Source of the DNA: Curtobacterium sp. MMLR14_010
GTDB taxonomy: Bacteria > Actinomycetota > Actinomycetes > Actinomycetales > Microbacteriaceae
DNA length: 64,000 nucleotides
Direction of reading: 5' to 3'
NCBI RefSeq assembly: GCF_001865015.1
Contig: NZ_MJGV01000046.1
Span: forward strand, 191,304 to 255,303
The position numbers were made by a program, and so were the translations under genes. Positions 28,529-37,212 of the stretch are shown piece after piece. The notes under the pieces were generated by a model, which worked only from the letters and a program-made list of their open reading frames with translations, was not told where the DNA came from and did not search any database. Each line of letters opens with the position of its first letter. Position 1 is the stretch's first letter.

Positions 28529-29434
28529 GTGCGCACCATCCCCGCACTCCTGGTCACCATCGGACTGGCCGCGTCGCTGACGGCGTGCACGTCGAGCGGC
28601 GCGGGTTCGTCCCCGTCGAGCTGCGACGCCCCCGGTGCCGCGTCCGAGGCCGTCAGCGCCTCCGGCCGCTTCGGTGCCGAGCCGAAGGTGAGCATCCCGA
28701 CAGGACTCACGACGAAGGGCACGCAGGTCTCGATCCTGAAGCAGGGCGAGGGTCGCCGCATCGACGAGGGCACACCCGTGCTCATCGAGTACACGCTCGT
28801 CGACGGCACCACCGGCAAGGTCGCGCAGACCAGCGGGTACAACGGCAAGACCGCCCCGATCACCGCGGGCTCGTCGAACGCCGGGGCCCTCGGCGACGCG
28901 CTGCAGTGCGCAAACGTGGGGGACCGCCTCGCCGTGGCGCTGCCGCAGAGCGCGCTGAGCTCCGGCGCGAAGGCCACCAACAAGACCGAGGACGCCGTCG
29001 TCGCCGTCATCGACGTCAAGCGGGCCTTCGACGCCCGTGCCACCGGGACCCCGCAGGTCGCTGCCGACCACATGCCCGCGGTCGTGCTCGCGCCGGACGG
29101 TGCCCCCGGCATCACGGTGCCGTCGACCACGGCGCCGAAGGGCGATGAGACCCACCTGCTCCGCAAGGGCTCCGGCACCGTGCTCACGGCGAAGGACACC
29201 GCGGTCATCAAGTACACGGCCGTCACGTGGGGCGAGGACTCCACCGTCGCCGGCTCGAGCTGGACCGACGGCACCGGCGCGCAGACCGTGCCGCTGACCA
29301 AGGGCCAGGTGCAGGAAGGCGTCAGGAACGCCATCGTCGGCAGCCGTGTCGGCGACCAGGTCCTCGCCGTCGTGCACCAGCAGGGCATCGCCTACGCGTA
29401 CGTCATCGACGTGCTCGGGGTCATGCCGTCCTGA
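28529..29434 (+). CDS. lipoprotein FKBP-type peptidyl-prolyl isomerase
   Basis: The 301-residue precursor has a short signal peptide with lipobox LTAC (Cys20), so it is anchored outside the membrane. Two FKBP-like repeats follow: one around residues 60-165 and a better-conserved C-terminal one (GSGTVLTAKDTAVIKYTAVTW... VGDQVLAVV). It would help fold exported proteins. Its place just before pafB is known in other Actinobacteria. Confidence 0.88.
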   Translation: MRTIPALLVTIGLAASLTACTSSGAGSSPSSCDAPGAASEAVSASGRFGAEPKVSIPTGLTTKGTQVSILKQGEGRRIDEGTPVLIEYTLVDGTTGKVAQTSGYNGKTAPITAGSSNAGALGDALQCANVGDRLAVALPQSALSSGAKATNKTEDAVVAVIDVKRAFDARATGTPQVAADHMPAVVLAPDGAPGITVPSTTAPKGDETHLLRKGSGTVLTAKDTAVIKYTAVTWGEDSTVAGSSWTDGTGAQTVPLTKGQVQEGVRNAIVGSRVGDQVLAVVHQQGIAYAYVIDVLGVMPS

Positions 29435-29482
29435 TCGTCGGAACGGCCCTCCGGACGGCCCTGACCGACTGTCCACCGCCTC

Positions 29483-29512
29483 GCGCGAGGGTGCACTCCT
29501 GCACCCTCGCGC
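29483..29512. terminator. hairpin between FKBP gene and pafB
   Basis: Perfect 13-bp arms GCGCGAGGGTGCA/TGCACCCTCGCGC flank CTCC. It ends five bases before the pafB -10 box and covers the expected -35 region, so it may also modulate pafB transcription. Confidence 0.7.
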
Positions 29513-29517
29513 TGCCG

Positions 29518-29523
29518 TAGGAT
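29518..29523 (+). promoter_or_regulatory. -10 box TAGGAT, leaderless start of pafB
   Basis: TAGGAT, six bases, then the GTG at 29530. The tatC gene has the identical TAGGAT box. Confidence 0.6.
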
Positions 29524-29529
29524 CGGCTC

Positions 29530-30552
29530 GTGCCAGCCACCCGTGTGCCCCGCGTACCGGCGGAAGAACGCCTGTTCAGCCTCGTGCTCGCGCTGCTCTC
29601 GACCGAGGCCGGGCTGACCAAGTCGGAGATCCTGGCGAACGTGCAGGGCTACCGGCAGCGGTTCACGACCGGCGGGGACAACGCCTCGCTGGAGCGGCAG
29701 TTCGAGCGCGACAAGGACGACGTCCGCGAGCTCGGCATCCCGCTCGAGACCATCGAGACCCCGGGCGCCGCCGGCAACAACCAGACGCTCCGCTACCGGA
29801 TCCCCAAGGGCGAGTACGACCTGCCGCTCGACGTCCGCTTCACCCCGGACGAGTCCGCACTGCTCTCCCTCGCCGCGATGGCCTGGCGCGAGGGCGCGCT
29901 GTCGTCGGACTCCCGCCGGGGGCTGCTCAAGGTCCGGTCGGCCGGGGACGACGAGGGCACGACCGAGGCCTTCGGCATCGACGCCTACGCGCCGCGCCTC
30001 CGCACCCGTGACGCCGCCTTCGAGCCGCTCCGTGCCGCGCTCGACCGGGCCGCCGGCGTCCGCTTCGACTACATCACCCCAGGCGAGCACGAGCCCCGCC
30101 GGCGCGAGCTCCACCCGATGGCGCTCGTGCAGCACGGTGGTCGCTGGATGCTCACGGCGTACGAACCCTCGACCGACGGCGTGAAGAACTACCTGCTGTC
30201 CCGGATCGTCGGCCCGGTCACGTCGTTCCAGGCCGGCCAGCACCCCGCGCCCGCGGGGGCCGGGGAGCGCGCCCTGACCGAGCTCGACCGGCTCTGGTCC
30301 GAACGCACCGCCACCGTCGCCGTGCAGCCCGGCTCGGACGCCGAACGCCGGCTCACCCGACGCCGCGACACCACCACCACGACCGACGGCGCCCTGGTCA
30401 TCCACTACGTCGACCCGCAGATCCTGGCCGAGGAACTCGCGGCCTTCGGGCCGGAGCTCCGGGTGCTCGAACCGGACGAGGTCCGCGAGCGCGTCGTCGG
30501 ACGGCTCCGCGCACTCGTCGCCGACCACGCCGAGGGAGCGCTCCGTGGCTGA
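29530..30552 (+). CDS. pafB: WYL-domain transcriptional regulator PafB
   Basis: The 340-residue protein has an N-terminal winged helix (ERLFSLVLALLSTEAGLTKSEI), a middle WYL domain (RRRELHPMALVQHGGRWMLTAYEP, residues 190-215) and a WCX C-terminal region. With PafC it activates the LexA-independent DNA-damage response in mycobacteria by binding DNA as a heterodimer. It overlaps pafC by eight bases. Confidence 0.93.
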   Translation: MPATRVPRVPAEERLFSLVLALLSTEAGLTKSEILANVQGYRQRFTTGGDNASLERQFERDKDDVRELGIPLETIETPGAAGNNQTLRYRIPKGEYDLPLDVRFTPDESALLSLAAMAWREGALSSDSRRGLLKVRSAGDDEGTTEAFGIDAYAPRLRTRDAAFEPLRAALDRAAGVRFDYITPGEHEPRRRELHPMALVQHGGRWMLTAYEPSTDGVKNYLLSRIVGPVTSFQAGQHPAPAGAGERALTELDRLWSERTATVAVQPGSDAERRLTRRRDTTTTTDGALVIHYVDPQILAEELAAFGPELRVLEPDEVRERVVGRLRALVADHAEGALRG

Positions 30553-31516
30553 CACCCAACCGCTGCAGGCCCAGGACAAGCTCGCGTTCCTGCTCGCCCT
30601 GGTGCCGTACCTCATCGACCGCGAACGCGTCTCCGTGGCAGAGGCCGCCCGGCACTTCGGCGTGCCCGAGGCCCGGATCCGCCGTGCCGTCGAGCTCATC
30701 GCGGTGTCCGGCATCCCCGGCGAGACGATGCAGTACCAGCACGGCGACCTGTTCGACATCGCGTGGGACGACTTCGAGCAGAACGCCATGATCGTGCTGA
30801 CGAACCTCGTCGCGATCGACGACTCCCCGCGGCTCTCCGCGCGCGAGGCCTCGGCGCTCATCGCGGGGCTGCAGTACCTCTCCGCGCTGCCCGAGGCCGC
30901 CGACCGCGACGCCATCCGCGCGCTCATGGCCAAGCTGTCCCGCGGTGCCGGGGGAGCGGCCGCGAACGTCGCCGTCGGGCAGGAGCTCCATGACGCCACC
31001 CTGACGACGATCCGTCGGGCGATGTCCGAGTGCCGCGGCCTGGTCTTCGAGTACGCCGGCCCGCGCAGCAAGGGCAGGACCCGCCGCGTCGACGCCCTGC
31101 GGGTCGAGTCGATCGACACCGACTGGTACCTCCGTGCCTGGGACCTCGACCGCCAGGCGCTGCGGACCTTCCGCCTCGACCGGATGACGAACGCCCGGGT
31201 GGACGACCGTCCCGCCGAGCGCTCCATCGAGGACGTCGTCATCCCGGACACCCTCTTCCAGCAGAGCTCGAACGACGTCATCGTCACGCTCGAGCTGGAC
31301 GCCTCGTCCTTGCCGCTCGTCGCCGACTTCCTCGCCGACACCGCGGACGCGCCCGACGACGGCGGCCGGGTGCGCATCCGGCTGGCCGCGTCGGCCGGGT
31401 TCGACGGCGTCGTCCGGCTCGTCGCCGGCCTCCCGGGCCGCGCCGTCGTGATCGACCCGCCCGCGGCGCGGGACGCGGTCCGCGCGTTCGCCGCGTCGGC
31501 GCTCAGCGCCGACTGA
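30545..31516 (+). CDS. pafC: WYL-domain transcriptional regulator PafC
   Basis: The 323-residue partner of PafB has an N-terminal winged helix with VSVAEAARHFGVPEARIRRAVEL near residues 30-50. Its WYL domain carries VFEYAGPRSKGRTRRVDALRVES and DTDWYLRAWDLD near 170-205, and a WCX domain follows. The family works with PafB in DNA-damage control. Downstream, tatA is expected from other Actinobacteria but is absent. Confidence 0.93.
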   Translation: MADTQPLQAQDKLAFLLALVPYLIDRERVSVAEAARHFGVPEARIRRAVELIAVSGIPGETMQYQHGDLFDIAWDDFEQNAMIVLTNLVAIDDSPRLSAREASALIAGLQYLSALPEAADRDAIRALMAKLSRGAGGAAANVAVGQELHDATLTTIRRAMSECRGLVFEYAGPRSKGRTRRVDALRVESIDTDWYLRAWDLDRQALRTFRLDRMTNARVDDRPAERSIEDVVIPDTLFQQSSNDVIVTLELDASSLPLVADFLADTADAPDDGGRVRIRLAASAGFDGVVRLVAGLPGRAVVIDPPAARDAVRAFAASALSAD

Positions 31517-31568
31517 CCCGGGCCGGCTTGCCCCGGAGGCTGACCCGCGCCCGGCGCCCATTGGCACC

Positions 31569-31628
31569 GCACCACCGACGACGGCTCGCGCCGTGCGATT
31601 CCGCGGCGCGAGCCGACGTCGGTGGTGC
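31569..31628. repeat. 25-bp-arm hairpin after pafC
   Basis: Arms beginning GCACCACCGACG and ending CGTCGGTGGTGC pair over 25 bp with one mismatch around a 10-base loop. A terminator for pafBC is the simplest reading. Confidence 0.75.
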
Positions 31629-31657
31629 GACGGCGGTCCGCGCCACGCACGCCGCGG

Positions 31658-31701
31658 CGGACGGGAGGCTCGTGGCGGCGCCGCACGGAGCCTCCCGTCC
31701 G
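31658..31701. repeat. GACGGGAGGC-family palindrome, copy D
   Basis: Stems CGGACGGGAGGCTCG and its near complement, with the centre GTGGCGGCGCCGCACG, unlike the GGTGCCAGCTGGCACC centre of copies A-C. Confidence 0.75.
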
Positions 31702-31850
31702 GTGTGCCACGGGTCCCGACACCCCGTCGGCTCAGCGGCGAGTGGTCACGATCGGTCGGCTGAGGCCGCCGGAGGCGACGGCCTGCGACCGCTCGGCGGA
31801 CGTGAGCGGGGTGTCGTGACCACTCGTGCCGGCCGGTGGCCGCGCCGCGG

Positions 31851-31894
31851 CGGACGGGAGGCCCGTGGCGGCGCCGCACCGAGCCTCCAGTCCG
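31851..31894. repeat. GACGGGAGGC-family palindrome, copy E
   Basis: Stem CGGACGGGAGG with right arm CCTCCAGTCCG (one mismatch); centre similar to copy D. It is part of tandem unit 1. Confidence 0.7.
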
Positions 31895-32044
31895 GCTGGC
31901 CCACCGGTCGCGACACCCCGTCGGCTGGGCGGCGAGTGGTCACGATCGGTCGGCTGAGACCGCCGGAGGCGACGGCCTGCGGCCGCTCGGCGGACGTGAG
32001 CGGGGTGTCGTGACCACTCGCGCCGCCCGGTGGCCGCGCCGCGG

Positions 32045-32088
32045 CGGACGGGAGGCCTGGGGCGGCGCTGCGCCGAGCCTCCCGTCCG
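32045..32088. repeat. GACGGGAGGC-family palindrome, copy F
   Basis: Stem CGGACGGGAGG/CCTCCCGTCCG with centre GGGGCGGCGCTGCGCC. It is part of tandem unit 2. Confidence 0.75.
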
Positions 32089-32169
32089 GCGAGCCACCGG
32101 TCGCGACCACTCGCGGTGCGCGACCTGTGCGTTCGCGGCCTGCGCCGCGGACTGTCGGTCCCGCTGCCG

Positions 32170-32175
32170 TAGGAT
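32170..32175 (+). promoter_or_regulatory. -10 box TAGGAT, leaderless start of tatC
   Basis: TAGGAT, six bases (CAGGAC), then the ATG at 32182, with no ribosome-binding site. Confidence 0.6.
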
Positions 32176-32181
32176 CAGGAC

Positions 32182-33003
32182 ATGGCTTCGACGACCGCGC
32201 GCGGGCGAGAGAAGCGGCAGGGTCGCCAGTCCAGGGAGCCCGAAGGCCGCATGTCCCTCGGGCAGCACCTGATCGAGCTGCGCAACCGGCTGTTCAAGGC
32301 CGTGGTCGCAGTGCTCCTCGGTGCTGTGGGTGGCTGGTTCCTGACGCCGTTCGTGCTCGATTCGCTGCGATCGCCGGTGGCGAAACTCGCAGAGGTGGGT
32401 GGGCACACAGCCGAGCTGAACTTCCCGATGATCACGGGGGCGTTCGACCTCCGGCTGCAGATCGCGATCACGGTCGGCGTCGTCATCGCCAGCCCGGTGT
32501 GGCTCTACCAGATCTGGGCGTTCATCGTCCCGGCGCTCGTCCGTCGTGAGAAGCAGTACGTCTGGGGCTTCCTCGGCACGGCGATCCCCCTGTTCTTCGC
32601 CGGCTGCTGGTTCGGGTGGACGGTCCTGCCGCACATCGTCGGCATCCTCGGCAGCTTCGTGTCCAGCCAGGACACCTCGATCGTCGACGCCAAGGCCTAC
32701 TACGACTTCGTCATCAAGCTCATCGTGGCGGTCGGCATCGCGTTCGTCCTGCCGGTGTTCCTGGTGCTGCTCAACTTCGTCGGGGTGCTCTCGGCGAAGG
32801 CGATCATCAAGTCCTGGCGCGTGGCCATCCTCTGCATCCTCGTCTTCTGCGCCATCGTCACGCCGAGCGCCGACGTCATCTCGATGTTCCTGCTCGCGGT
32901 CCCGATGGTCGTCCTCTACGTCGCGGCGTGTGTCGTCACGTGGTTCCATGACCGCCGCCTGGCGAAGCGTCAGGCGAAGCTCGACGCCGAGTACGGGCTG
33001 TGA
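32182..33003 (+). CDS. tatC: twin-arginine translocase subunit TatC
   Basis: The 273-residue membrane protein receives folded precursors with RR signal peptides. It shows the cytoplasmic start MSLGQHLIELRNRLFKA, six hydrophobic helices, and conserved FVLPVFLVLLNFVG. A basic N-terminal extension (RGREKRQGRQSREPEGR) precedes. Its pore-forming partner TatA is normally encoded just upstream but is not there. The stop overlaps helY by four bases. Confidence 0.95.
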   Translation: MASTTARGREKRQGRQSREPEGRMSLGQHLIELRNRLFKAVVAVLLGAVGGWFLTPFVLDSLRSPVAKLAEVGGHTAELNFPMITGAFDLRLQIAITVGVVIASPVWLYQIWAFIVPALVRREKQYVWGFLGTAIPLFFAGCWFGWTVLPHIVGILGSFVSSQDTSIVDAKAYYDFVIKLIVAVGIAFVLPVFLVLLNFVGVLSAKAIIKSWRVAILCILVFCAIVTPSADVISMFLLAVPMVVLYVAACVVTWFHDRRLAKRQAKLDAEYGL

Positions 33004-35450
33004 CGGACACCGGCCTGAGCGCTGCCGAGCGCTTCCAGGCAGCGAAGGTCCGCAACCGGTCGCGCAACCTCGAGCTGTTCCGCGCCGACCTGCGGTTCGA
33101 CCTCGACCCGTTCCAGTTCGCCGCCTGTGACTCGCTCGACCAGGGCCGCAGCGTGCTCGTCGCGGCACCGACCGGCGCCGGCAAGACGATCGTCGCGGAG
33201 TTCGCGATCTGGCTCGCGATGCGGCAGCCCACGGCGAAGGTGTTCTACACGACGCCGATGAAGGCGTTGAGCAACCAGAAGTACCAGGAGCTCGTCGAGG
33301 TCTACGGCGAGACCGAGGTCGGCCTGCTGACGGGCGACACGAACGTCAACCCGCGGGCACGGGTGGTCGTGATGACGACCGAGGTGCTCCGCAACATGAT
33401 CTACGCGGACTCGGACCTGCTCGACGACCTGGCGTGGGTCGTCCTCGACGAGGTGCACTACCTGGCCGACCGGTTCCGCGGTGCCGTGTGGGAAGAGGTC
33501 ATCCTGCACCTGCCGACCGAGGTCCGGCTCGTCTCGCTCTCCGCGACGGTGTCCAACGCCGAGGAGTTCGGCGACTGGCTGCAGACCGTCCGCGGGGACA
33601 CCGACGTCATCGTGTCCGAGGACCGTCCCGTCCCGCTCGAGCAGCACGTGCTCGTCGGCAACAAGATGGTCGACCTGTTCGATTCCTCGGGTGCCGCTGC
33701 GACGAACCGGGTCAACCCGGAGCTCCTCCGCCTGGTCGGTGGGGCTGCCCGCAACGAGGGCCGCGGTGGCGGACACCATGGTCGTCGTGGCCGCGGCGGG
33801 TACCCGGAGCGCCGGGGGCCGCGGACCGAGAAGCTGCACCGCGAACACATCGCGCGGATGCTCGACGAGCGCATGCTCCTGCCCGCGATCTTCTTCGTGT
33901 TCAGCCGCGCGGGCTGCGACCAGGGCGTCCGGCAGGTCCTGCGCTCCGGCGTCTCGCTGACCACCTCGCAGGAGCGCAACGAGATCCGCGAGACGGCGGA
34001 GTACCACTGCCGCACGTTGCTCGACGAGGACCTCGCGGTGCTCGGGTACTGGGAGTGGCTCGAGGGCCTCGAGCGCGGGGTCGCCGCCCACCACGCCGGC
34101 ATGCTGCCCGCGTTCAAGGAGGTCGTCGAGGACCTCTTCCAGCGCAAGCTGCTCAAGGTCGTCTTCGCGACGGAGACCCTGGCGCTCGGCGTCAACATGC
34201 CCGCGCGCACGGTCGTCCTCGAGAAGCTCGAGAAGTTCAACGGCGAAGCCCGGGTCCCGATCACGCCGGGGGAGTACACCCAGCTGACGGGCCGCGCGGG
34301 ACGCCGGGGCATCGACGTCGAGGGCCACTCGGTCATCCAGTGGTCGGACGGCCTCGAACCGCAGGCGGTCGCGTCCCTGGCCAGCCGGCGGACGTACCCG
34401 CTCAACTCCTCGTTCAAGCCGACGTACAACATGGCCGTCAACCTCATCGACCAGTTCGGTCGCCAGCGCACCAGAGAGGTCCTCGAGACCTCGTTCGCGC
34501 AGTTCCAGGCAGACCGGTCGGTCGTCGACCTCGCGCGCAAGGTGCGGTCGCAGCAGGAGTCCCTCGACGGCTACCAGAAGTCCATGGAGTGCCACCTCGG
34601 CGACTTCACCGAGTACGCGGCCCTGCGGCGGGAGCTCTCCGACCTCGAGCGCTCGAACGTCCCCGGTGGTCGCGAAGCCTCGCACGGTGCCCGCGCCGAA
34701 CGCCAGGCCTCCATCACCGAGGTCCGCCGCGCCCTGCAGCGACACCCCTGTCACGCCTGCCCGGACCGCGAGGCCCACGCCCGCTGGGCCGAGCGCTGGT
34801 ACAAGCTCAAGCGCGTCAACGACAAGCTCGTCCAGCAGATCCGGTCGCGCACCGGCGCCGTCGCGACGACGTTCGACCGCGTCACCGACGTGCTGCTGCA
34901 GCTCGGCTACCTCGTCCCGACGAACGACGGTACCGGTGAGGCGACCGTCGCAGCCGGTGGTCGACGGCTCCAGCGCATCTACGGCGACCGCGACCTGCTC
35001 GTCGCCGAGTGCCTCGAGGCCGGCGTGTGGAAGGAGCTCACGCCCGGGCAGCTCGCCGCCATGGCCGCGACGATCGTCTACCAGCCCCGCCGCGAGGACG
35101 CGCCCGGCACCGAGCACGCCCTGCCCCGCGGTGCCTTCCGCCCGGCGCTCGACCAGACCCTGACCATCTGGGCCCGGCTCGACGACGTGGAGCGGGACGC
35201 CCGCCTGGCCGGGTCGCAGCCGCCCACGCCGGCGATCGCGCTCGGCATGTTCCGCTGGGCCTCGGGCTCCGCCCTGGACGACGTCCTGCGCGCGCTCGAC
35301 CTGGCCGCCGGCGACTTCGTCCGCTGGTCCAAGCAGGTCATCGACCTCCTCGACCAGATCAAGAACGCCGGCGACCCCGACCTCGCCGAGACCGCTCGCC
35401 GTGCGACCGACGCGGTCCGCCGCGGCATCGTCGCGTACGCGACGGTCTGA
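33000..35450 (+). CDS. helY: DEAD/DEAH-box RNA helicase HelY (Ski2/Mtr4-like)
   Basis: The 816-residue helicase has Walker A APTGAGKT near residue 57, motif Ib TPMKALSNQKY, DEVHY near 150, SATVSN near 180, motif IV-VI regions VAAHHAGMLP and QLTGRAGRRGID near 435, and a C-terminal helical DSHCT-like domain. An Arg/Gly/His-rich insert (EGRGGGHHGRRGRGG, about residues 252-272) links the two RecA domains and may bind RNA. It is translationally coupled to tatC. A role in RNA turnover is likely but not shown. Confidence 0.93.
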   Translation: MTDTGLSAAERFQAAKVRNRSRNLELFRADLRFDLDPFQFAACDSLDQGRSVLVAAPTGAGKTIVAEFAIWLAMRQPTAKVFYTTPMKALSNQKYQELVEVYGETEVGLLTGDTNVNPRARVVVMTTEVLRNMIYADSDLLDDLAWVVLDEVHYLADRFRGAVWEEVILHLPTEVRLVSLSATVSNAEEFGDWLQTVRGDTDVIVSEDRPVPLEQHVLVGNKMVDLFDSSGAAATNRVNPELLRLVGGAARNEGRGGGHHGRRGRGGYPERRGPRTEKLHREHIARMLDERMLLPAIFFVFSRAGCDQGVRQVLRSGVSLTTSQERNEIRETAEYHCRTLLDEDLAVLGYWEWLEGLERGVAAHHAGMLPAFKEVVEDLFQRKLLKVVFATETLALGVNMPARTVVLEKLEKFNGEARVPITPGEYTQLTGRAGRRGIDVEGHSVIQWSDGLEPQAVASLASRRTYPLNSSFKPTYNMAVNLIDQFGRQRTREVLETSFAQFQADRSVVDLARKVRSQQESLDGYQKSMECHLGDFTEYAALRRELSDLERSNVPGGREASHGARAERQASITEVRRALQRHPCHACPDREAHARWAERWYKLKRVNDKLVQQIRSRTGAVATTFDRVTDVLLQLGYLVPTNDGTGEATVAAGGRRLQRIYGDRDLLVAECLEAGVWKELTPGQLAAMAATIVYQPRREDAPGTEHALPRGAFRPALDQTLTIWARLDDVERDARLAGSQPPTPAIALGMFRWASGSALDDVLRALDLAAGDFVRWSKQVIDLLDQIKNAGDPDLAETARRATDAVRRGIVAYATV

Positions 35451-35461
35451 CGGGAGGCCCG

Positions 35462-37108
35462 GTGTCCGTCCGCGAGTCCGTCGCGCCTCCGCGAGACGGT
35501 GGCGTCCCACCGAGACGCCGCGGTCCGTCTGAGACGCCGCCACTTCCGGCGGCGTCTGGTGCACTCGGCGGCGTCTCGTGGCCGTCCCCGTTCACGGCGC
35601 TGCCGGTGCGGGTCGCCCTGCCCCTCGCGGTGATCGGCGGTGTGCTCTTCGCGCTCGCGTTCCCGACACCCGGGTGGTGGTTCCTCGCCTACCCGGCGGT
35701 GGCCTGCACGCTCCTGGCCGCGATTGGCCAGACCTGGCGCCGCGCGGCCTGGATCGGGTACCTCGGCGGCGTCGCGTTCTGGGTGCCGGCGATCTCCTGG
35801 GCCGGCCGCTACCTCGGCCCGGTCCCGTGGCTGGCGCTCGCGCTGTTCGAGGCGGCCATGTTCGCCCTCGGCAGCGTCGCGCTCGCACTCACGTACCGCT
35901 GGGTCGCCCGGGTGGTGACGACGACCGCCGGACGCGTGTGGGGCCTCCCGGCCGTGGTGGCGGCGATCTGGACCGGACGCGAGTGGTTCTCCGGGAGCTG
36001 GCCCTACGGCGGGTTCGCCTGGGGCCGGGTCGGGCTGTCGCAGTCCGAGAGCCCGTTCGCGCACCTGGCCGCCTACGTCGGCGTGCTCGGGCTGTCGTTC
36101 GTGGTCGTCTACTGTGTGGCCGTCGTGGTCTCGCTCGGACTCGTGTCGGGCGTCCGGCTCCGCATGCGGGTCGCGACGGCCGGGCTGCTCGCCGCCGCGG
36201 TGCTCGCCGTGCCCGCGTGGCCGACGGCCACTGACGGCACGATCCGCATCGAGTCCGTGCAGGGCAACGGGCCGGCGGGGTACTTCGACCGGGCGCAGCC
36301 GGGCGACGTGCTCCGGTCGCAGGTCGCCGCCACCGACGTCAACGCCCGCGGGGTCGACCTGGTGGTCTGGCCCGAGGCCTCGGCCGAGTACGACCCCCGC
36401 GCGCAGCCGGTCATCGCGAACGACCTCGACCAGGTGGTGCGTGGTGTGGGGGCGCCGATCGTCGCGGGTGCGATCACGCAGACGCCGTCCGGGGTGCTGC
36501 ACAACACCTCGTTCGTGTGGACCGCGGACGGCTGGCAGTCGTCGTACGACAAGGTGCGCCCCGTGCCGTTCGGCGAGTACGTGCCGGACCGCTGGTTCTT
36601 CTCGAAGCTGGCGCCGTCGCTCATCGGGCTGCTGCAGCGCGACTACACGCCGGGGACGAAGCCGAACGTGCTCTCCGTCGCCGGGGTCAGGGCGGGCATC
36701 GCGATCTGCTTCGACATCGTCGACGACGGCCTGACCGCCGACATGGCACGCGGGGGAGCGCAGGTGATCCTCGCGCAGACGAACAACGCCGACTTCTCCG
36801 GCACCGACGAGAACCTGCAGCAGCTCGAGATCGCCCGGATGCGGGCCATCGAGAGCGGGCGCTCGCTCGTGAACATCTCGACCGTCGGGGCGTCGCAGGT
36901 CATCGACCCGACCGGCCGGACGATCGACCGCGTGCCGGAGTACACCGCCACGTCGATGGTCACCGACGCGCCCCTCGGGACGTCGACCACGCCGGCGACG
37001 GTGGCGTCCGGGGACATCACCCTCGTGCTGTCGCTCGGCGGGCTGCTCGTGCTGCTCGCCTGCGCGCCCTGGGGTCGCCGTCGGCGCCGAGGTCCCGCCG
37101 GCCGCTGA
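35462..37108 (+). CDS. lnt: apolipoprotein N-acyltransferase
   Basis: Lnt adds the third acyl chain to lipoproteins on the outer face of the membrane. The 548-residue protein has about six N-terminal membrane helices, then a nitrilase-like domain with the catalytic triad: Glu in VWPEAS, Lys in YDKVRPVPFGEYVP and Cys in IAICFD. A last helix follows. The mycobacterial homologue is fused to a dolichol-P-mannose synthase; here that domain is absent. GGGAGG lies before the GTG, and the first 40 residues are low complexity. Confidence 0.93.
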   Translation: MSVRESVAPPRDGGVPPRRRGPSETPPLPAASGALGGVSWPSPFTALPVRVALPLAVIGGVLFALAFPTPGWWFLAYPAVACTLLAAIGQTWRRAAWIGYLGGVAFWVPAISWAGRYLGPVPWLALALFEAAMFALGSVALALTYRWVARVVTTTAGRVWGLPAVVAAIWTGREWFSGSWPYGGFAWGRVGLSQSESPFAHLAAYVGVLGLSFVVVYCVAVVVSLGLVSGVRLRMRVATAGLLAAAVLAVPAWPTATDGTIRIESVQGNGPAGYFDRAQPGDVLRSQVAATDVNARGVDLVVWPEASAEYDPRAQPVIANDLDQVVRGVGAPIVAGAITQTPSGVLHNTSFVWTADGWQSSYDKVRPVPFGEYVPDRWFFSKLAPSLIGLLQRDYTPGTKPNVLSVAGVRAGIAICFDIVDDGLTADMARGGAQVILAQTNNADFSGTDENLQQLEIARMRAIESGRSLVNISTVGASQVIDPTGRTIDRVPEYTATSMVTDAPLGTSTTPATVASGDITLVLSLGGLLVLLACAPWGRRRRRGPAGR

Positions 37109-37156
37109 CCTCCCCGAAGCGCGGCACTGGGAACCCACTGTGAATGCGCCGGTCCC

Positions 37157-37182
37157 GGAACGGGAGCGCGTGGGACAGTGTT
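37157..37182 (+). promoter_or_regulatory. SigR/SigH-like promoter of rbpA
   Basis: GGAAC at 37157-37161 and GTT at 37180-37182 are separated by 18 bases. This matches the thiol-stress sigma consensus GGAA(T/C)-N18-GTT known from Streptomyces SigR, of which rbpA is a known target. The start site would fall near 37189, about 24 bases before the ATG. Confidence 0.55.
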
Positions 37183-37212
37183 GGAACGGGGGAACGACGA
37201 GAGGAGTCCACC

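Larger units (their letters stand above)
31717..32103. repeat. 194-bp tandem duplication
   Basis: Two near-identical units (31717-31910 and 31911-32103) each run from CGACACCCCGTCGGCT to a GACGGGAGGC palindrome and CCACCGGTCG. Within each unit GAGTGGTCACGA and TCGTGACCACTC form an inverted pair about 75 bases apart. A few substitutions separate the units. Confidence 0.85.
31517..32181. other. 665-bp repeat-rich intergenic region between pafC and tatC
   Basis: No convincing gene is present in any frame; short open frames here are repeat-encoded Arg/Pro-rich strings. It holds a large hairpin (31569-31628), three GACGGGAGGC palindromes and a 194-bp tandem duplication. The twin-arginine gene tatA, normally here, was searched for and not found. 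The tatC promoter closes the region. Confidence 0.8.

Noticed and set aside
31517-32181. Hidden tatA or other small gene in the pafC-tatC gap
   Set aside because: No frame shows an N-terminal helix followed by an amphipathic helix, and the short open frames are translations of the repeats.
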